A stretch of DNA of 64,000 bases, taken from assembly GCA_963726295.1 (NCBI GenBank), contig CAVSBW010000012.1, positions 580,157 through 644,156 on the forward strand, in the 5' to 3' direction. Positions 37,847 through 46,375 of this stretch are shown here, in pieces. This DNA is from DASSQJ01 sp963726295. GTDB taxonomy: Bacteria > Actinomycetota > Actinomycetes > Actinomycetales > Dermatophilaceae. Both the position numbers and the translations under genes were made by a program. A model generated the notes under the pieces. It had not been told where the DNA came from. It made no database searches and was given only the letters and a program-made list of their open reading frames with translations. The first letter of the stretch is position 1; every line of letters begins with the position of its first letter.

Positions 37847-38711
37847 CGCCGCCCTCCAGGAGCCGCAGCTGCGCGTCCAGGTCGGCAGGCACCTGACGGC
37901 GCCGGACCAGCGCCGCGGGCACCCGGGGCAGGGCAGCGAGCACCGCACGTGGCGGCGCCTCCACGACCCGCTGCGCCACGACCCCCCAGGGCCGACGCAT
38001 GCAGGCCGAGAGGATCTCGTTGCGCCGCAGGAGCAGGCGGCGTCGTGGCCTCGGTCCCGCCGTGTCCGGGTCGTGGTGGGCGACGACGGCGGGCACGTAC
38101 GCCAGCCCCCAGCCGTCGACGGCGAGGTCGATCGCCAGCCGGGTCTCCTCGCCACCGAACCCGACGACGTCGTCGAACCCGCCCGCCGCGAGGTAGGCCG
38201 AGCGCCGGACGACCGACCCGCAGGCGACGAAGCCGAGCACGGACGGTCCCGGGAGGTCGGAGGCCCGCGGCAGCGGCGACTCGGCCATGGCCGTGCTCAC
38301 CGGGTCCAGCCGCTCCTCGGGACCGACGAGCACCCGGGCCGCGAGCAGCCCCAGCCGAGGATGGGCCGCGAACAGGTCGACCGCCAGGTCAAGGGCACCG
38401 GGCGACCACCACGAGTCGTCGTCGGAGAAGGCCACGACCTCCGCCCGGGCCGCCTCCACACCGACGTTGCGGGCACCGGCCCCGCGGTTCGAGGGCAGCT
38501 CCACCAGGGTGACGTCCGGCCACCCCTCGCCCACCGCGCGGGCGGTTCCGTCGCTCGAGCCGTTGTCGACGACGACGACCTCCACGGGGCCGCTCGACGC
38601 GGCGTCCAGCCGTGAGAGCGTCTCGAGCAGCCGACGACGCCGGTTGCGGGTGATCACCACGATGCTCACCCTGGGCTCGGCAGGGCCACGACGCGATCCG
38701 GACGTCTCCAT
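37827..38711 (-). CDS. Family 2 glycosyltransferase
   Basis: 294 residues, intact. Start ATG 38711 (METSGSRRGPAEPRVSIVVI). GT-A features: VSIVVITRNRRRRLLETLSR, VEVVVVDNGSSDGTARAVGE, GARNVGVEAARAEVVAFSDD, DDSWWSPGALDLA (DDD-like metal motif), and FGGEETRLAIDLAVDGWGLA (ED-like catalytic base). Closely similar to the protein encoded at 44119-45048, a paralog. First gene of the minus-strand glycan operon; the probable promoter leaves almost no leader. Confidence 0.85.
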   Translation of the reverse strand: METSGSRRGPAEPRVSIVVITRNRRRRLLETLSRLDAASSGPVEVVVVDNGSSDGTARAVGEGWPDVTLVELPSNRGAGARNVGVEAARAEVVAFSDDDSWWSPGALDLAVDLFAAHPRLGLLAARVLVGPEERLDPVSTAMAESPLPRASDLPGPSVLGFVACGSVVRRSAYLAAGGFDDVVGFGGEETRLAIDLAVDGWGLAYVPAVVAHHDPDTAGPRPRRRLLLRRNEILSACMRRPWGVVAQRVVEAPPRAVLAALPRVPAALVRRRQVPADLDAQLRLLEGGGEAVLG

Positions 38712-38721
38712 GCCGCGCCAG

Positions 38722-38745
38722 TGCCCCGCGTGGCGCCCGCGAAAC
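38722..38745 (-). promoter_or_regulatory. SigB/SigF-like promoter candidate of the glycan operon
   Basis: Minus strand GTTT (38745-38742), 15 bp, GGGCA (38726-38722; consensus GGGTA), ending 10 bp before the start codon at 38711, so a transcript from it would be nearly leaderless. Confidence 0.35.
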
Positions 38746-38763
38746 GTGGGCGACCGGCCGGTG

Positions 38764-38787
38764 GTTTACCGCGGCGGCCCCCGGGTA
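38764..38787 (+). promoter_or_regulatory. SigB/SigF-type promoter of the formate dehydrogenase operon
   Basis: GTTT (38764-38767), exactly 15 bp, GGGTA (38783-38787); a full match to the stress sigma consensus, 37 bp before the ATG at 38824. Confidence 0.65.
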
Positions 38788-38823
38788 CCGGCGGGGCGAC
38801 AGCGGACGAGGAGGAGGCGCACC

Positions 38824-41800
38824 ATGGCGACCCCACTTCAGTGGCCGGTGCTGCGGCAGCTGCGCGGCCCCGACCGGCTCGGTCGCGGCGAGGCGGTCCG
38901 CTCGGCGGACACCGACGGGCTGCGGGCCCGCACCAGCCGCGCCGACCGGGTCGTCCACTCGATCTGCCCCTACTGCGCGGTCGGCTGCGGCCAGAAGGTC
39001 TACGTCAAGGACGGCGAGGTCGCCCAGATCGAGGGCGACCCGGCGAGTCCCGATCTCGCCGCGGCCGGCTCTGCCCCAAGGGCAGCGCCAGCAAGCAGCT
39101 CGTCACCGGCCCAGCCGGGTGACGAAGGTGCGCTACCGGCGCCCGCACGGCACCGAGTGGGAGGACCTCGACCTCGACACGGCGATGGACATGATCGCCG
39201 ACCGCGTGGTCGAGACCCGCCGCGAGCACTGGGAGTGGGAGGACGACGAACGGCAACCGCGTGCGCCGCACCCTGGGCATCGCCAGCCTCGGCGGGGCGA
39301 CCCTCGACAACGAGGAGAACTACCTCATCAAGAAGCTCTACACCGCGCTGGGCGCGATCCAGATCGAGAACCAGGCCCGTATTTGACACTCCTCCACCGT
39401 CCCCGGTCTGGGGACCTCGTTCGGTCGCGGCGGGGCCACCACCTTCCAGCAGGACCTCGCCGAACGCCGACTGCATCGTCATCGAGGGCTCGAACATGGC
39501 CGAGTGCCACCCGGTCGGCTTCCAGTGGGTGATGGAGGCCAAGGCGCGGGGCGCGACGGTCATCCACGTCGACCCGCGGTTCACCCGCACCAGCGCGCGT
39601 GGCCGACCTGCACGTGCCGCTGCGGGCGGGCACCGACATCGCGTTCCTCGGCGGCGCTGATCAACCACGTGCTGGAGAACGAGCTCGACTTCCGCGAGTA
39701 CGTCGTCGCCTACACCAACGCCGCCGCCATCGTCGACGAGGACTTCCGCGACACCGAGGACCTCGACGGGCTGTTCTCCGGCTTCGACCCGGAGACGCGC
39801 GCAGCTACGACCCGACGACCTGGCAGTACGAGGGCGCACCGAGGTCACCGGCGGCCGGCCAGCGCGACCCGGACCAGCCCGACGGCCGGACGACGCCGGC
39901 GGCGGAGGCGCCGCCCAGGCGAGGAGCACGGGCCGGCCGCTCCGAGGCCAGCGGCTCCGGAGGGCCGACGGTGTCGGCCAAGCCCCGAGCGCGACGAGAC
40001 GCTGCAGCACCCGCGCTGCGTCTACCAGATCCTCAAGCGGCACTTCGCCCGCTACACCCCCGAGATGGTCGAGCGAGGTCTGCGGCATCGCCGCCGGAGC
40101 AGTTCCTGCAGGTCGCCGAGGCGCTCGACCGCGAACTCGGGCCGCGAGCGGACCACGCGCGTTCGTGCTACGCGGTGGGCTGGACCCAGCACACGCGTGG
40201 GCGTCGCAGTACATCCGCGACCGCGTCGATCCTGCAGCTGCTGCTGGGCAACATCGGCCGGCCCGGCGGCGGCATCCTGGCGCTGCGCGGCCACGCCAGC
40301 ATCCAGGGCTCCACCGACATCCCGACGCTGTTCAACCTCCTGCCCGGGCTACATCCCGATGCCGCACGCCCGCCAGCACGACGACCTGGACGACTTCGTC
40401 GCCGAGCGACGCCGGCAGCACCGGGCTTCTGGGGCAACATGCGACGCCTACATGGTGAGCCTGCTCAAGGCGTGGTGGGGCGACGCGGCGACGGCGGAGA
40501 ACGACTTCTGCTTCGACTACCTGCCGCGGCTCACCGGCGACCACGGCACCTACGACACCGTCATGAGACATGATCGAGGGCACCGTGCACGGGCTACTTC
40601 CTGCTCGGCGAGAACCCGGCCGTCGGCTCGGCCAACGGGCAGATGCAGCGCCTCGGCCTGGCCAACCTCGAGTGGCTGGTCGTGCGCGACCTGTCGATGA
40701 TCGAGAGCGCGACGTTCTGGAAGGACGGCCCGGAGATCGAGACCGGCGAGATGCGCCACCGAGGACATCGGCACCGAGGTCTTCTTCTTCCCGGCCGCCG
40801 TCGCACGTCGAGAAGGACGGCACCTTCACCAACACCCAGCGGCATGCTGCAGTGGCACGACAAGGCGGTCGAGCCGCCCGGCGACGCCCGCAGCGACCTG
40901 TGGTTCTTCTACCACCTCGGCCGGCGCATCCGCGAGAAGCTGGCCGGCTCGACCGACGAGCGGACCGGCCGCTGCTCGACCTCACCTGGGACTACCCGAC
41001 CGAGGGCCCGCTCGACGAGCCCGAGCGCGGAGGCGGTGCTGCGCGAGATCAACGGCTGCGGACGCCGACGGCGAGCCGCTGTCGAGCTACACCGAGCTGA
41101 AGCCGACGACGGCTCGACCACCTGCGGCTGCTGGATCTACTGCGGCGTGCTACGCCGACGGCGTCAACCAGGCCGCGCGCCGCAAGCCGCGCTGGCGAGC
41201 AGGACTGGGTCGCGCCCGAGTGGGGCTGGGCGTGGCCGGCGAACCGGCGCATCCTCTACAACCGGGCCTCGGCCGACCCCGACGGGCAGGCCGTGGAGCG
41301 AGCGCAAGAAGCTACGTCTGGTGGGACGCCGAGCAGGGCGACGTGGACCGGCCACGACGTGCCCGACTTCGCGCCGACCAAGCCGCCCGACTACGTGCCC
41401 GCCGAGGACGCCGACGGGCCCGGACGCGCTCGCGCGGCGCGCGACCCGTTCATCATGCAGGCCGACGGCAAGGGCTGGCTGTACGCGCCCGCCGGGCCTG
41501 GCCGACGGCCCGCTGCCGACCCACTACGAGCCGCACGAGTCGCCGGTGCACAACGCGCTCTACGCGCCAGCAGGGCAACCCGGCGCGCGAGCGTCTACGA
41601 GCGCCGCGACAACCCGTACGAACCCGGCGCCGCCGAGCCGGGCGCGAGGTCTTCCCGTACGTGTTCACCACCTACCGGCTGACCGAGCACCACACCGCCG
41701 GCGGCATGAGCCGCACGCTGCCGTACCTCTCCGAGCTGCAGCCGGAGATGTTCTGCGAGGTGTCGCCGCGAGCTGGCCGCCGAGCGCGGGCTCGAGCACG

Positions 41801-42142
41801 GCGGCTGGGCGACGGTCGTCACCGCCCGCACGGCGATCGAGGCCCGGGTGCTGGTCACCGACCGGATGCGCCGCTGCGCGTCGGCGGGCCGGATCGTCCA
41901 CCAGGTCGGCCTGCCCTACCACTGGGGCCGCCGGGCTCTCGACCGGCGACTCGGTCAACGACCTGCGTCGACGTGGTCGCTCGACCCGAACGTCCACATC
42001 CAGGAGGTCAAGGTCGCGCACCTGCGACATCCGTCCCGGGCCGCCGCCCGCGGGGCCCGGCGCTCGTCGAGCTCGTCGAGGACTACCGCCGGCGCGGGCC
42101 GGCATCGACCGCCGCACGGGCACGAGGAGGTGCAGTCGATGA
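38824..42142 (+). CDS. fdhA: Selenocysteine formate dehydrogenase alpha subunit (heavily frameshifted)
   Basis: Molybdopterin/tungstopterin enzyme oxidising formate to CO2. Start ATG 38824 after GAGGAGGAGGCG. No Tat signal, so probably cytoplasmic. N-terminal [4Fe-4S] site: HSICPYCAVGCGQKVYVKDG, EVAQIEGDP, then GRLCPKGSASKQLVTGP. The Sec context is ALGAIQIENQARI-UGA-HSSTVPGLGTSFGRGG with the UGA at 39384-39386. Further: ADCIVIEGSNMAECHPVGFQ, GATVIHVDPRFTRTSA, FLLGENPAVGSANGQ, FFYHLGRRIREKLAGS, YVFTTYRLTEHHTAGGMSRT and VELVEDYRR. About 25 single-base indels, many of them extra bases. Joined length of about 1,080 residues, as for FdnG-type subunits. ATGA overlap with fdhB. Confidence 0.92.
39384..39386 (+). 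other. UGA selenocysteine codon in fdhA
   Basis: In-frame TGA between ATT (Ile) and CAC (His), in the conserved formate dehydrogenase active-site context R-I-U-H-S-S-T-V. Cys homologs have C at this place. The complete sel gene set in the window supports decoding. Confidence 0.93.
39387..39420 (+). promoter_or_regulatory. Bacterial SECIS element of fdhA
   Basis: Twelve bases after the UGA a perfect 6-bp stem GTCCCC (39399-39404) / GGGGAC (39410-39415) encloses the loop GGTCT, the same apical GGUCU that SelB reads in the E. coli fdhF SECIS. Confidence 0.88.
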
Positions 42143-43065
42143 CCGCACTCGCTGTCCGGCCCGCTCCACGACGTCGAGCGGCGACGCCGGGTACGAGGAC
42201 CACCCGCCGCGGATGGGCTTCTTCACCGACACCTCGGTGTGCATCGGCTGCAAGGCCTGCGAGGTGGCGTGCAAGGAGTGGAACGCACGTCCCCGAGGAC
42301 GGCCTCGACCTGCTCCGGGCATGTCCTACGACAACACCGTGGGCCTCGGGCGCCGACACCTGGCGGCACGTCGCCTTCATCGAGCAGCGCACCGGCCGGG
42401 CCACCGCACCGAGCTCGGATGCCCGGCATGGGGCCGCCCGAGGTGCCCTCGGCGGCGGGCCAGGGCGCCGAGTCCGGGGACCGGCGAGCGAGGTCCGCTG
42501 GCTGATGTCCTCGGACGTGTGCAAGCACTGCACCCACGCCGCCTGCCTGGACGTCTGCCCGACCGGCTCGCTGTTCCGCACCGAGTTCGGCACCGTGGTG
42601 GTGCAGGAGGACATCTGCAACGGCTGCGGCTACTGCGTGCCCGGCCTGCCCGTACGGCGTCATCGACCAGCGCAAGGACGACGGCCGGGTGTGGAAGTGC
42701 ACGCTGTGCTACGACCGGCTGCAGGGACGGCATGGACGCCGGCCTGCGCCAAGGCCTGCCCGACCGAGTCGATCCAGTTCGGCGCCGCTGGACGAGCTGC
42801 GCGAGCGGGCCGGCGCAGCGCGTCGGCCGAGCTGCACGAGCAGGGCGTCGACGACGCCCGGCTCTACGGCGCGGACCCCGACGACGGCGTCGGCGGCGCG
42901 GGCGCGTTCTTCCTGCTCCTCGACGAGCCCGAGGTCTACGGCCTGCCGCCCGACCCGGTGGTCACCACCCGCGACCTGCCGGCGATGTGGCGTCACGTCG
43001 GGGGCCGCCGCCGCGGCGCTCGTGCGGCGGTCGCCGCGGCGTCCTTCCTCGGGGGGCGTCGATGA
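42139..43065 (+). CDS. fdhB: Formate dehydrogenase beta subunit, four [4Fe-4S] ferredoxin type (frameshifted)
   Basis: Electron-transfer subunit between alpha and the membrane partner. Start ATG 42139 (ATGA overlap). Cysteine clusters: GFFTDTSVCIGCKACEVACK (cluster 1), SSDVCKHCTHAACLDVCPTG (cluster 2), VQEDICNGCGYCV then in another frame the expected PxxC segment (cluster 3), and WKCTLCYDRLQ with CAKACPTESIQFG (cluster 4). It ends EVYGLPPDPVVTTRDLPAMW ... FLGGRR; the C-terminal hydrophobic stretch could be a membrane anchor as in FdnH. Several single-base shifts. Joined length of about 300 residues. Confidence 0.9.
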   Translation: MTALAVRPAPRRRAATPGTRTTRRGWASSPTPRCASAARPARWRARSGTHVPEDGLDLLRACPTTTPWASGADTWRHVAFIEQRTGRATAPSSDARHGAARGALGGGPGRRVRGPASEVRWLMSSDVCKHCTHAACLDVCPTGSLFRTEFGTVVVQEDICNGCGYCVPGLPVRRHRPAQGRRPGVEVHAVLRPAAGTAWTPACAKACPTESIQFGAAGRAARAGRRSASAELHEQGVDDARLYGADPDDGVGGAGAFFLLLDEPEVYGLPPDPVVTTRDLPAMWRHVGGRRRGARAAVAAASFLGGRR

Positions 43066-44021
43066 GGGAGCGCACCCTGGTCCCCCGCGCCGAGTTCCGG
43101 TCCTACTACGGGCGCCCGGTGCTCAAGGCGCCGGTGTGGAAGGTGCCCGACGTGCCCGGGCTACCTGTTCCTCGGCGGGCTGGCCGGGGCGCTCCGCCCT
43201 GCTGGCCGAGGGCGCCGCGCTCACCGGGCGACCGGACCTCGAACGAGTGGCCCGGGTCGCCGCGAGCGCCGGCGCCGGCCTCGGCATCCTCGCCCTGGTC
43301 CACGACCTGGGCCGCCCCGAGCGGTTCCTCCACATGCTGCGCGTGTTCAAGCCGACCTCCCCCCTGTCGGTGGGCTCGTGGGTGCTGGCGCCGTTCAGCG
43401 GGCTGTCGACGGCGGCGGCCGCCTCAGCTCACCGGGCGGCTCCCGCGGCTCGGGCGCGCGGCCGGAGTGGGCGCGGCGGCGCTCGGACCGGCGCTCGCGA
43501 CCTACACCGCCGCCCTGATCACCAACACCGCCGTACCGGCGTGGCACGAGGCCCACCGGGAGATGCCGTTCGTGTTCGCCGGCTCCGGTGCGACCGCCGC
43601 CGGCGGGCTGGCCCTGCTCTTCACCCCGCCGGACCAGGCAGCGCCCGCCCGGCGGATGCTCGTCGCGGGTGCCGCCATGGAGCTGGCCGCCTCCGAGACC
43701 CTCAAGCGCCGGCTCGGCCCGGTCGCCGAGCCGTACGAGACCGGTGACGCGGGGCGGCTGATGAGCGCCGCGCGGGTCATGACCGCGCTCGCGGGCGGTG
43801 CCGCGCTCGTCGCGGGCGGTCGGTCACGGACGGTCTCGGTGCTCGCGGGCGCGACCTGCGTGGCCGCCTCGGCCCTGACCCGGTTCGGCATCTTCAAGGC
43901 CGGGGTCGCATCGGCGCAGGACCCGCGGTACACGGTCGTCCCGCAACGCGAGCGCGCGGACGCCCGAGGCCTCCGGGGAGGGGGCGGCGCGGAACAGGTC
44001 GAGGCCGACAGGGGGCGGTGA
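43062..44021 (+). CDS. NrfD/PsrC-type membrane subunit of formate dehydrogenase (frameshifted)
   Basis: Quinone-interacting membrane subunit, used here instead of a cytochrome b gamma subunit. Start ATG 43062 (ATGA overlap): MRERTLVPRAEFRSYYGRPV, LKAPVWKVPDVPGY. Hydrophobic segments include GLGILALVHDLGRPERFLHM (LxHDLGRPxRF, typical NrfD), MLRVFKPTSPLSVGSWVLAP, TYTAALITNTAVPAWHEAHR, EMPFVFAGSGATAAGGLALL and MLVAGAAMELAASETLKRRL. Shifts near 43160, 43185 and 43425. Joined length of about 318 residues, eight to nine helices. Connects formate oxidation to the menaquinone pool. Confidence 0.88.
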   Translation: MRERTLVPRAEFRSYYGRPVLKAPVWKVPDVPGLPVPRRAGRGAPPCWPRAPRSPGDRTSNEWPGSPRAPAPASASSPWSTTWAAPSGSSTCCACSSRPPPCRWARGCWRRSAGCRRRRPPQLTGRLPRLGRAAGVGAAALGPALATYTAALITNTAVPAWHEAHREMPFVFAGSGATAAGGLALLFTPPDQAAPARRMLVAGAAMELAASETLKRRLGPVAEPYETGDAGRLMSAARVMTALAGGAALVAGGRSRTVSVLAGATCVAASALTRFGIFKAGVASAQDPRYTVVPQRERADARGLRGGGGAEQVEADRGR

Positions 44022-44042
44022 CGGCACACCGGGCGGCCGCGG

Positions 44043-44067
44043 GTGTGGACGGGCACCTGTCGGGGTA
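44043..44067 (+). promoter_or_regulatory. GGGTA-type promoter candidate for the GT2 gene
   Basis: GTGT (44043-44046), 16 bp, GGGTA (44063-44067), 52 bp before the GTG at 44119. Confidence 0.4.
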
Positions 44068-44118
44068 GTCGGCCCACCGAGGTCCTCGACCGGAGGGCCG
44101 AGCGGAAGGAGGAGTGCC

Positions 44119-45048
44119 GTGGCCGACGTGCCGGACCGGCGGGAGGACCCGACGGCGGACCCCCGCCTCAGCGTCGTGATGATCACCCGCGACCGCTGCG
44201 CGGAGGCGCACCGCTCGCTGTGCCACCTCGAGCAGCTCCCCGAGCGCCCCCGCGTCGTCGTCGTCGACAACGGGTCCGGCGACGGGACCGCCGAGATGGT
44301 GAGGCAGCACCACCCGGAGGTCACGCTCATCGAGGCGGGGGGCAACCTCGGGGCCGTGGGGCGCAACGTCGGGGTCGCCGCGGTCACCACCCCCTACGTC
44401 GCCTTCTGCGACGACGACACGTGGTACGAGCCGGGAGCCCTGGCCCGGGCCGCCGACCACCTCGACGCCCACCCGACGCTGGCCGTCGTGACGGCCACGA
44501 TCGTCGTGGAGCCCGACGGTCGGGTGGACGCGGTCAGTCTCGAGATGGCCGACAACCCGCTCGACGCCCCGCCCGGGATGCCCGGGTACCCGCTCCTCAG
44601 CTTCCTCGCCGGCGTCAGCATCCTGCGGCGCTCGGCGTTCGAGGAGGCCGGTGGCTTCTCCGAGCGGCTCTGGCTCGGCGGCGAGGAGGAGCTGCTCGCC
44701 GCCGACCTGGCGGCCGCCGGCTGGCACCTGGCGCACGTGCCGGAGATCGTCGCCCACCACGCCCCGTCGACGGCGCGGGACCCGCACCGGCGGCGCCACG
44801 ACGGCATCCGCAACACCCTCTGGTTCACCTGGCTGCGTCGCCCGGCCGGGCCCGCCCTGCGCCGCACGGTGGCGCTGGTCCGGCGCCTACCTCGCGACCG
44901 GGTGAGCGCCGCAGCCCTGGTCGCGGCCGTGTCCGGCCTGCCGTGGGTGCTCAGGGAGCGCCGCGTCGTGCCGCCGCCGGTAGAGCAGGGGTACCGCCGC
45001 CTGGAGCGCCAGCAGATCGAGGGGGGCACCCGGCGCTACGTCTCCTGA
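44119..45048 (+). CDS. Family 2 glycosyltransferase (paralog of 37827-38711)
   Basis: 309 residues, intact. Start GTG 44119, with GAAGGAGGAG at good distance. Motifs: LSVVMITRDRCAEAHRSLCH, PRVVVVDNGSGDGTAEMVRQ, NLGAVGRNVGVAAVTTPYVA, FCDDDTWYEPGALARA (DDD) and WLGGEEELLAADLAAAGWHL. The order of motifs, the FxGGEE catalytic motif and the C-terminal layout match the glycosyltransferase at 37827-38711; the two bracket the formate dehydrogenase operon and may have arisen by duplication. Possibly an accessory enzyme of the same glycan. Confidence 0.85.
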   Translation: MADVPDRREDPTADPRLSVVMITRDRCAEAHRSLCHLEQLPERPRVVVVDNGSGDGTAEMVRQHHPEVTLIEAGGNLGAVGRNVGVAAVTTPYVAFCDDDTWYEPGALARAADHLDAHPTLAVVTATIVVEPDGRVDAVSLEMADNPLDAPPGMPGYPLLSFLAGVSILRRSAFEEAGGFSERLWLGGEEELLAADLAAAGWHLAHVPEIVAHHAPSTARDPHRRRHDGIRNTLWFTWLRRPAGPALRRTVALVRRLPRDRVSAAALVAAVSGLPWVLRERRVVPPPVEQGYRRLERQQIEGGTRRYVS

Positions 45049-45067
45049 GCGGGAGGCGCGTGCGCGG

Positions 45068-45088
45068 CCGCGTCAGGAACGGACGCGG
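45068..45088. terminator. Hairpin at the convergent ends of GT2 and FUSC genes
   Basis: CCGCGTC (45068-45074) / GACGCGG (45082-45088), 7-bp stem and 7-nt loop, overlapping the FUSC stop and 20 bp after the GT2 stop. Confidence 0.35.
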
Positions 45089-46186
45089 CGCGCCGTGGCG
45101 ACGTCGTCGACCACGTCGACGATCGTCCGCACGTTCGCCAGCAGCACCCCTGCGAGCGGCCAGTCGAGGCTCCCGTGCACCTCCCCCGAGAGGTCGTCGA
45201 CGAGCCGCTGCACGTCGTCGCGGAGGTCCGCGACGTCGGCGCCCGGCTCCGCCACCCGCCGCCCCACCTCGTGCAGGAGGCGGACGTACCGCTCGCCGAA
45301 GCCCGGCGGCCACGGCACGGCGTCCTCCCCCGACTCCCGCAGGTGCCGGGCGATCGCCGCGCACCTGGGCGACGCCCTCCTCGAGGCGCTCGAGCACGTC
45401 GTCGAACGCCCGGGTCTCGGTCATCGGGGTGCCGACGCCGCGCGCGGGTTCCACCGCCGGCTCTCCCGGGAGTAGCTGACGAGGGACCAGGCGTGGTCGA
45501 GGTCGCCGTCGATCGACCGGCTCTCCTCGATCCAGCGGTCGGCGTCCTCGCCGGTCCACCGACCCGCCAGTCCCCGGGCCATGTCGGCGATCAGGCGCCC
45601 CAGCCGTCGGTCGACGTCGTCGATGCGTCGCTGGGTGGTGCGGTCGTCCAGCGGCGGCACCACGAGGACGTTGACGAGCAGGGCCAGCCCGACCCCGATC
45701 GTGACGGCGGCCAGCCGGTCCGGCAGGACGTCCATGGCCCGGGGCTCGGACGCCGCGTCGCCGGCGGTGATGACGAAGAGGGCACTCGTGGCGACGGTGA
45801 CTCCCTCCGTGCGCAGCGGCCGCAGTCGTGCCAGGCTGAGCCCCACGAGGAGCGCGACGGCCAGCGCCCAGGTCGGAGGCCGCACCAGCTGGGCGGCGAC
45901 GAACGACGACGACCAGCCCGAGGGCCACGGCGAGCACCGTCTCGCCGCCGCGGCGCAGGCTGCGGTGCACCGTGGCGTGCACGGTGAGCAGCGCCACCCA
46001 CGGGGCGAGGAAGGCATGGTGCAGGTCGAGCACCCCGTCGGCGAGCACCCACGCGGCGACGGCCGCGGCCACGGCCTTGACGTCCTGGAGGACCTCGGTG
46101 CGGGTCGCGGGCGAGGGAATGGCCGAACGCAGCCGCGAACCCGGTGGCACGCGGGGCAGGCGGTGCTCGGCGAGGTCGTCGGGCAC
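45073..46186 (-). CDS. FUSC/aromatic acid exporter family membrane protein (frameshifted)
   Basis: Start GTG 46186 (VPDDLAEHRLPRVPPGSRLR). The N-terminal half has helices typical of FUSC proteins: LQDVKAVAAAVAAWVLADGV, LAPWVALLTVHATVHRSLRR, GGETVLAVALGL, then after a shift near 45905 WALAVALLVGLSLARLRPLR, VTVATSALFVITAG and LAAVTIGVGLALLVNVLVVP. The cytoplasmic helical part (RRIDDVDRRLGRLIADMARG ... DHAWSLVSYSRESRRWNP) continues after shifts near 45425 and 45365 to GEVHGSLDWPLAGVLLANVR and ends ARRVRS at 45073. Likely exports small aromatic acids or balances envelope stress; substrate unknown. A full stress-type promoter lies directly upstream. Confidence 0.78.
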
Positions 46187-46196
46187 GTGGCCGCCC

Positions 46197-46221
46197 TACC
46201 CCTCTGCGCGCGGCGTCAAAC
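46197..46221 (-). promoter_or_regulatory. SigB/SigF-type promoter of the FUSC gene
   Basis: Minus strand GTTT (46221-46218), 16 bp, GGGTA (46201-46197), 10 bp from the annotated GTG start at 46186; the transcript would be nearly leaderless or translation starts at a later GTG. Confidence 0.5.
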
Positions 46222-46375
46222 GTGCCGTCCCGACACTTCCTGAGAGCGTCCTCACCTCACCGGAGTCCCGATTCGTCCACGGGACGCACGTGCTCTCCTA
46301 GGCTGACCTCGAACGCAGCAGGGACGTCCAACCACGTGCGGACCCGGCAGCGAGACGACATCCGAGTGAGACCAC

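Noticed and set aside
38764..38787. The GTTT-N15-GGGTA element as a chance match
   Set aside because: Kept as a promoter because several other starts in the window have the same spacing and the matching sigma gene is present; single weak sites (GCAT boxes) are given low confidence instead.
39384..39386. TGA in formate dehydrogenase taken as a nonsense mutation
   Set aside because: Context, the SECIS-like hairpin and the sel genes all support selenocysteine; this stop differs from the indel errors around it.
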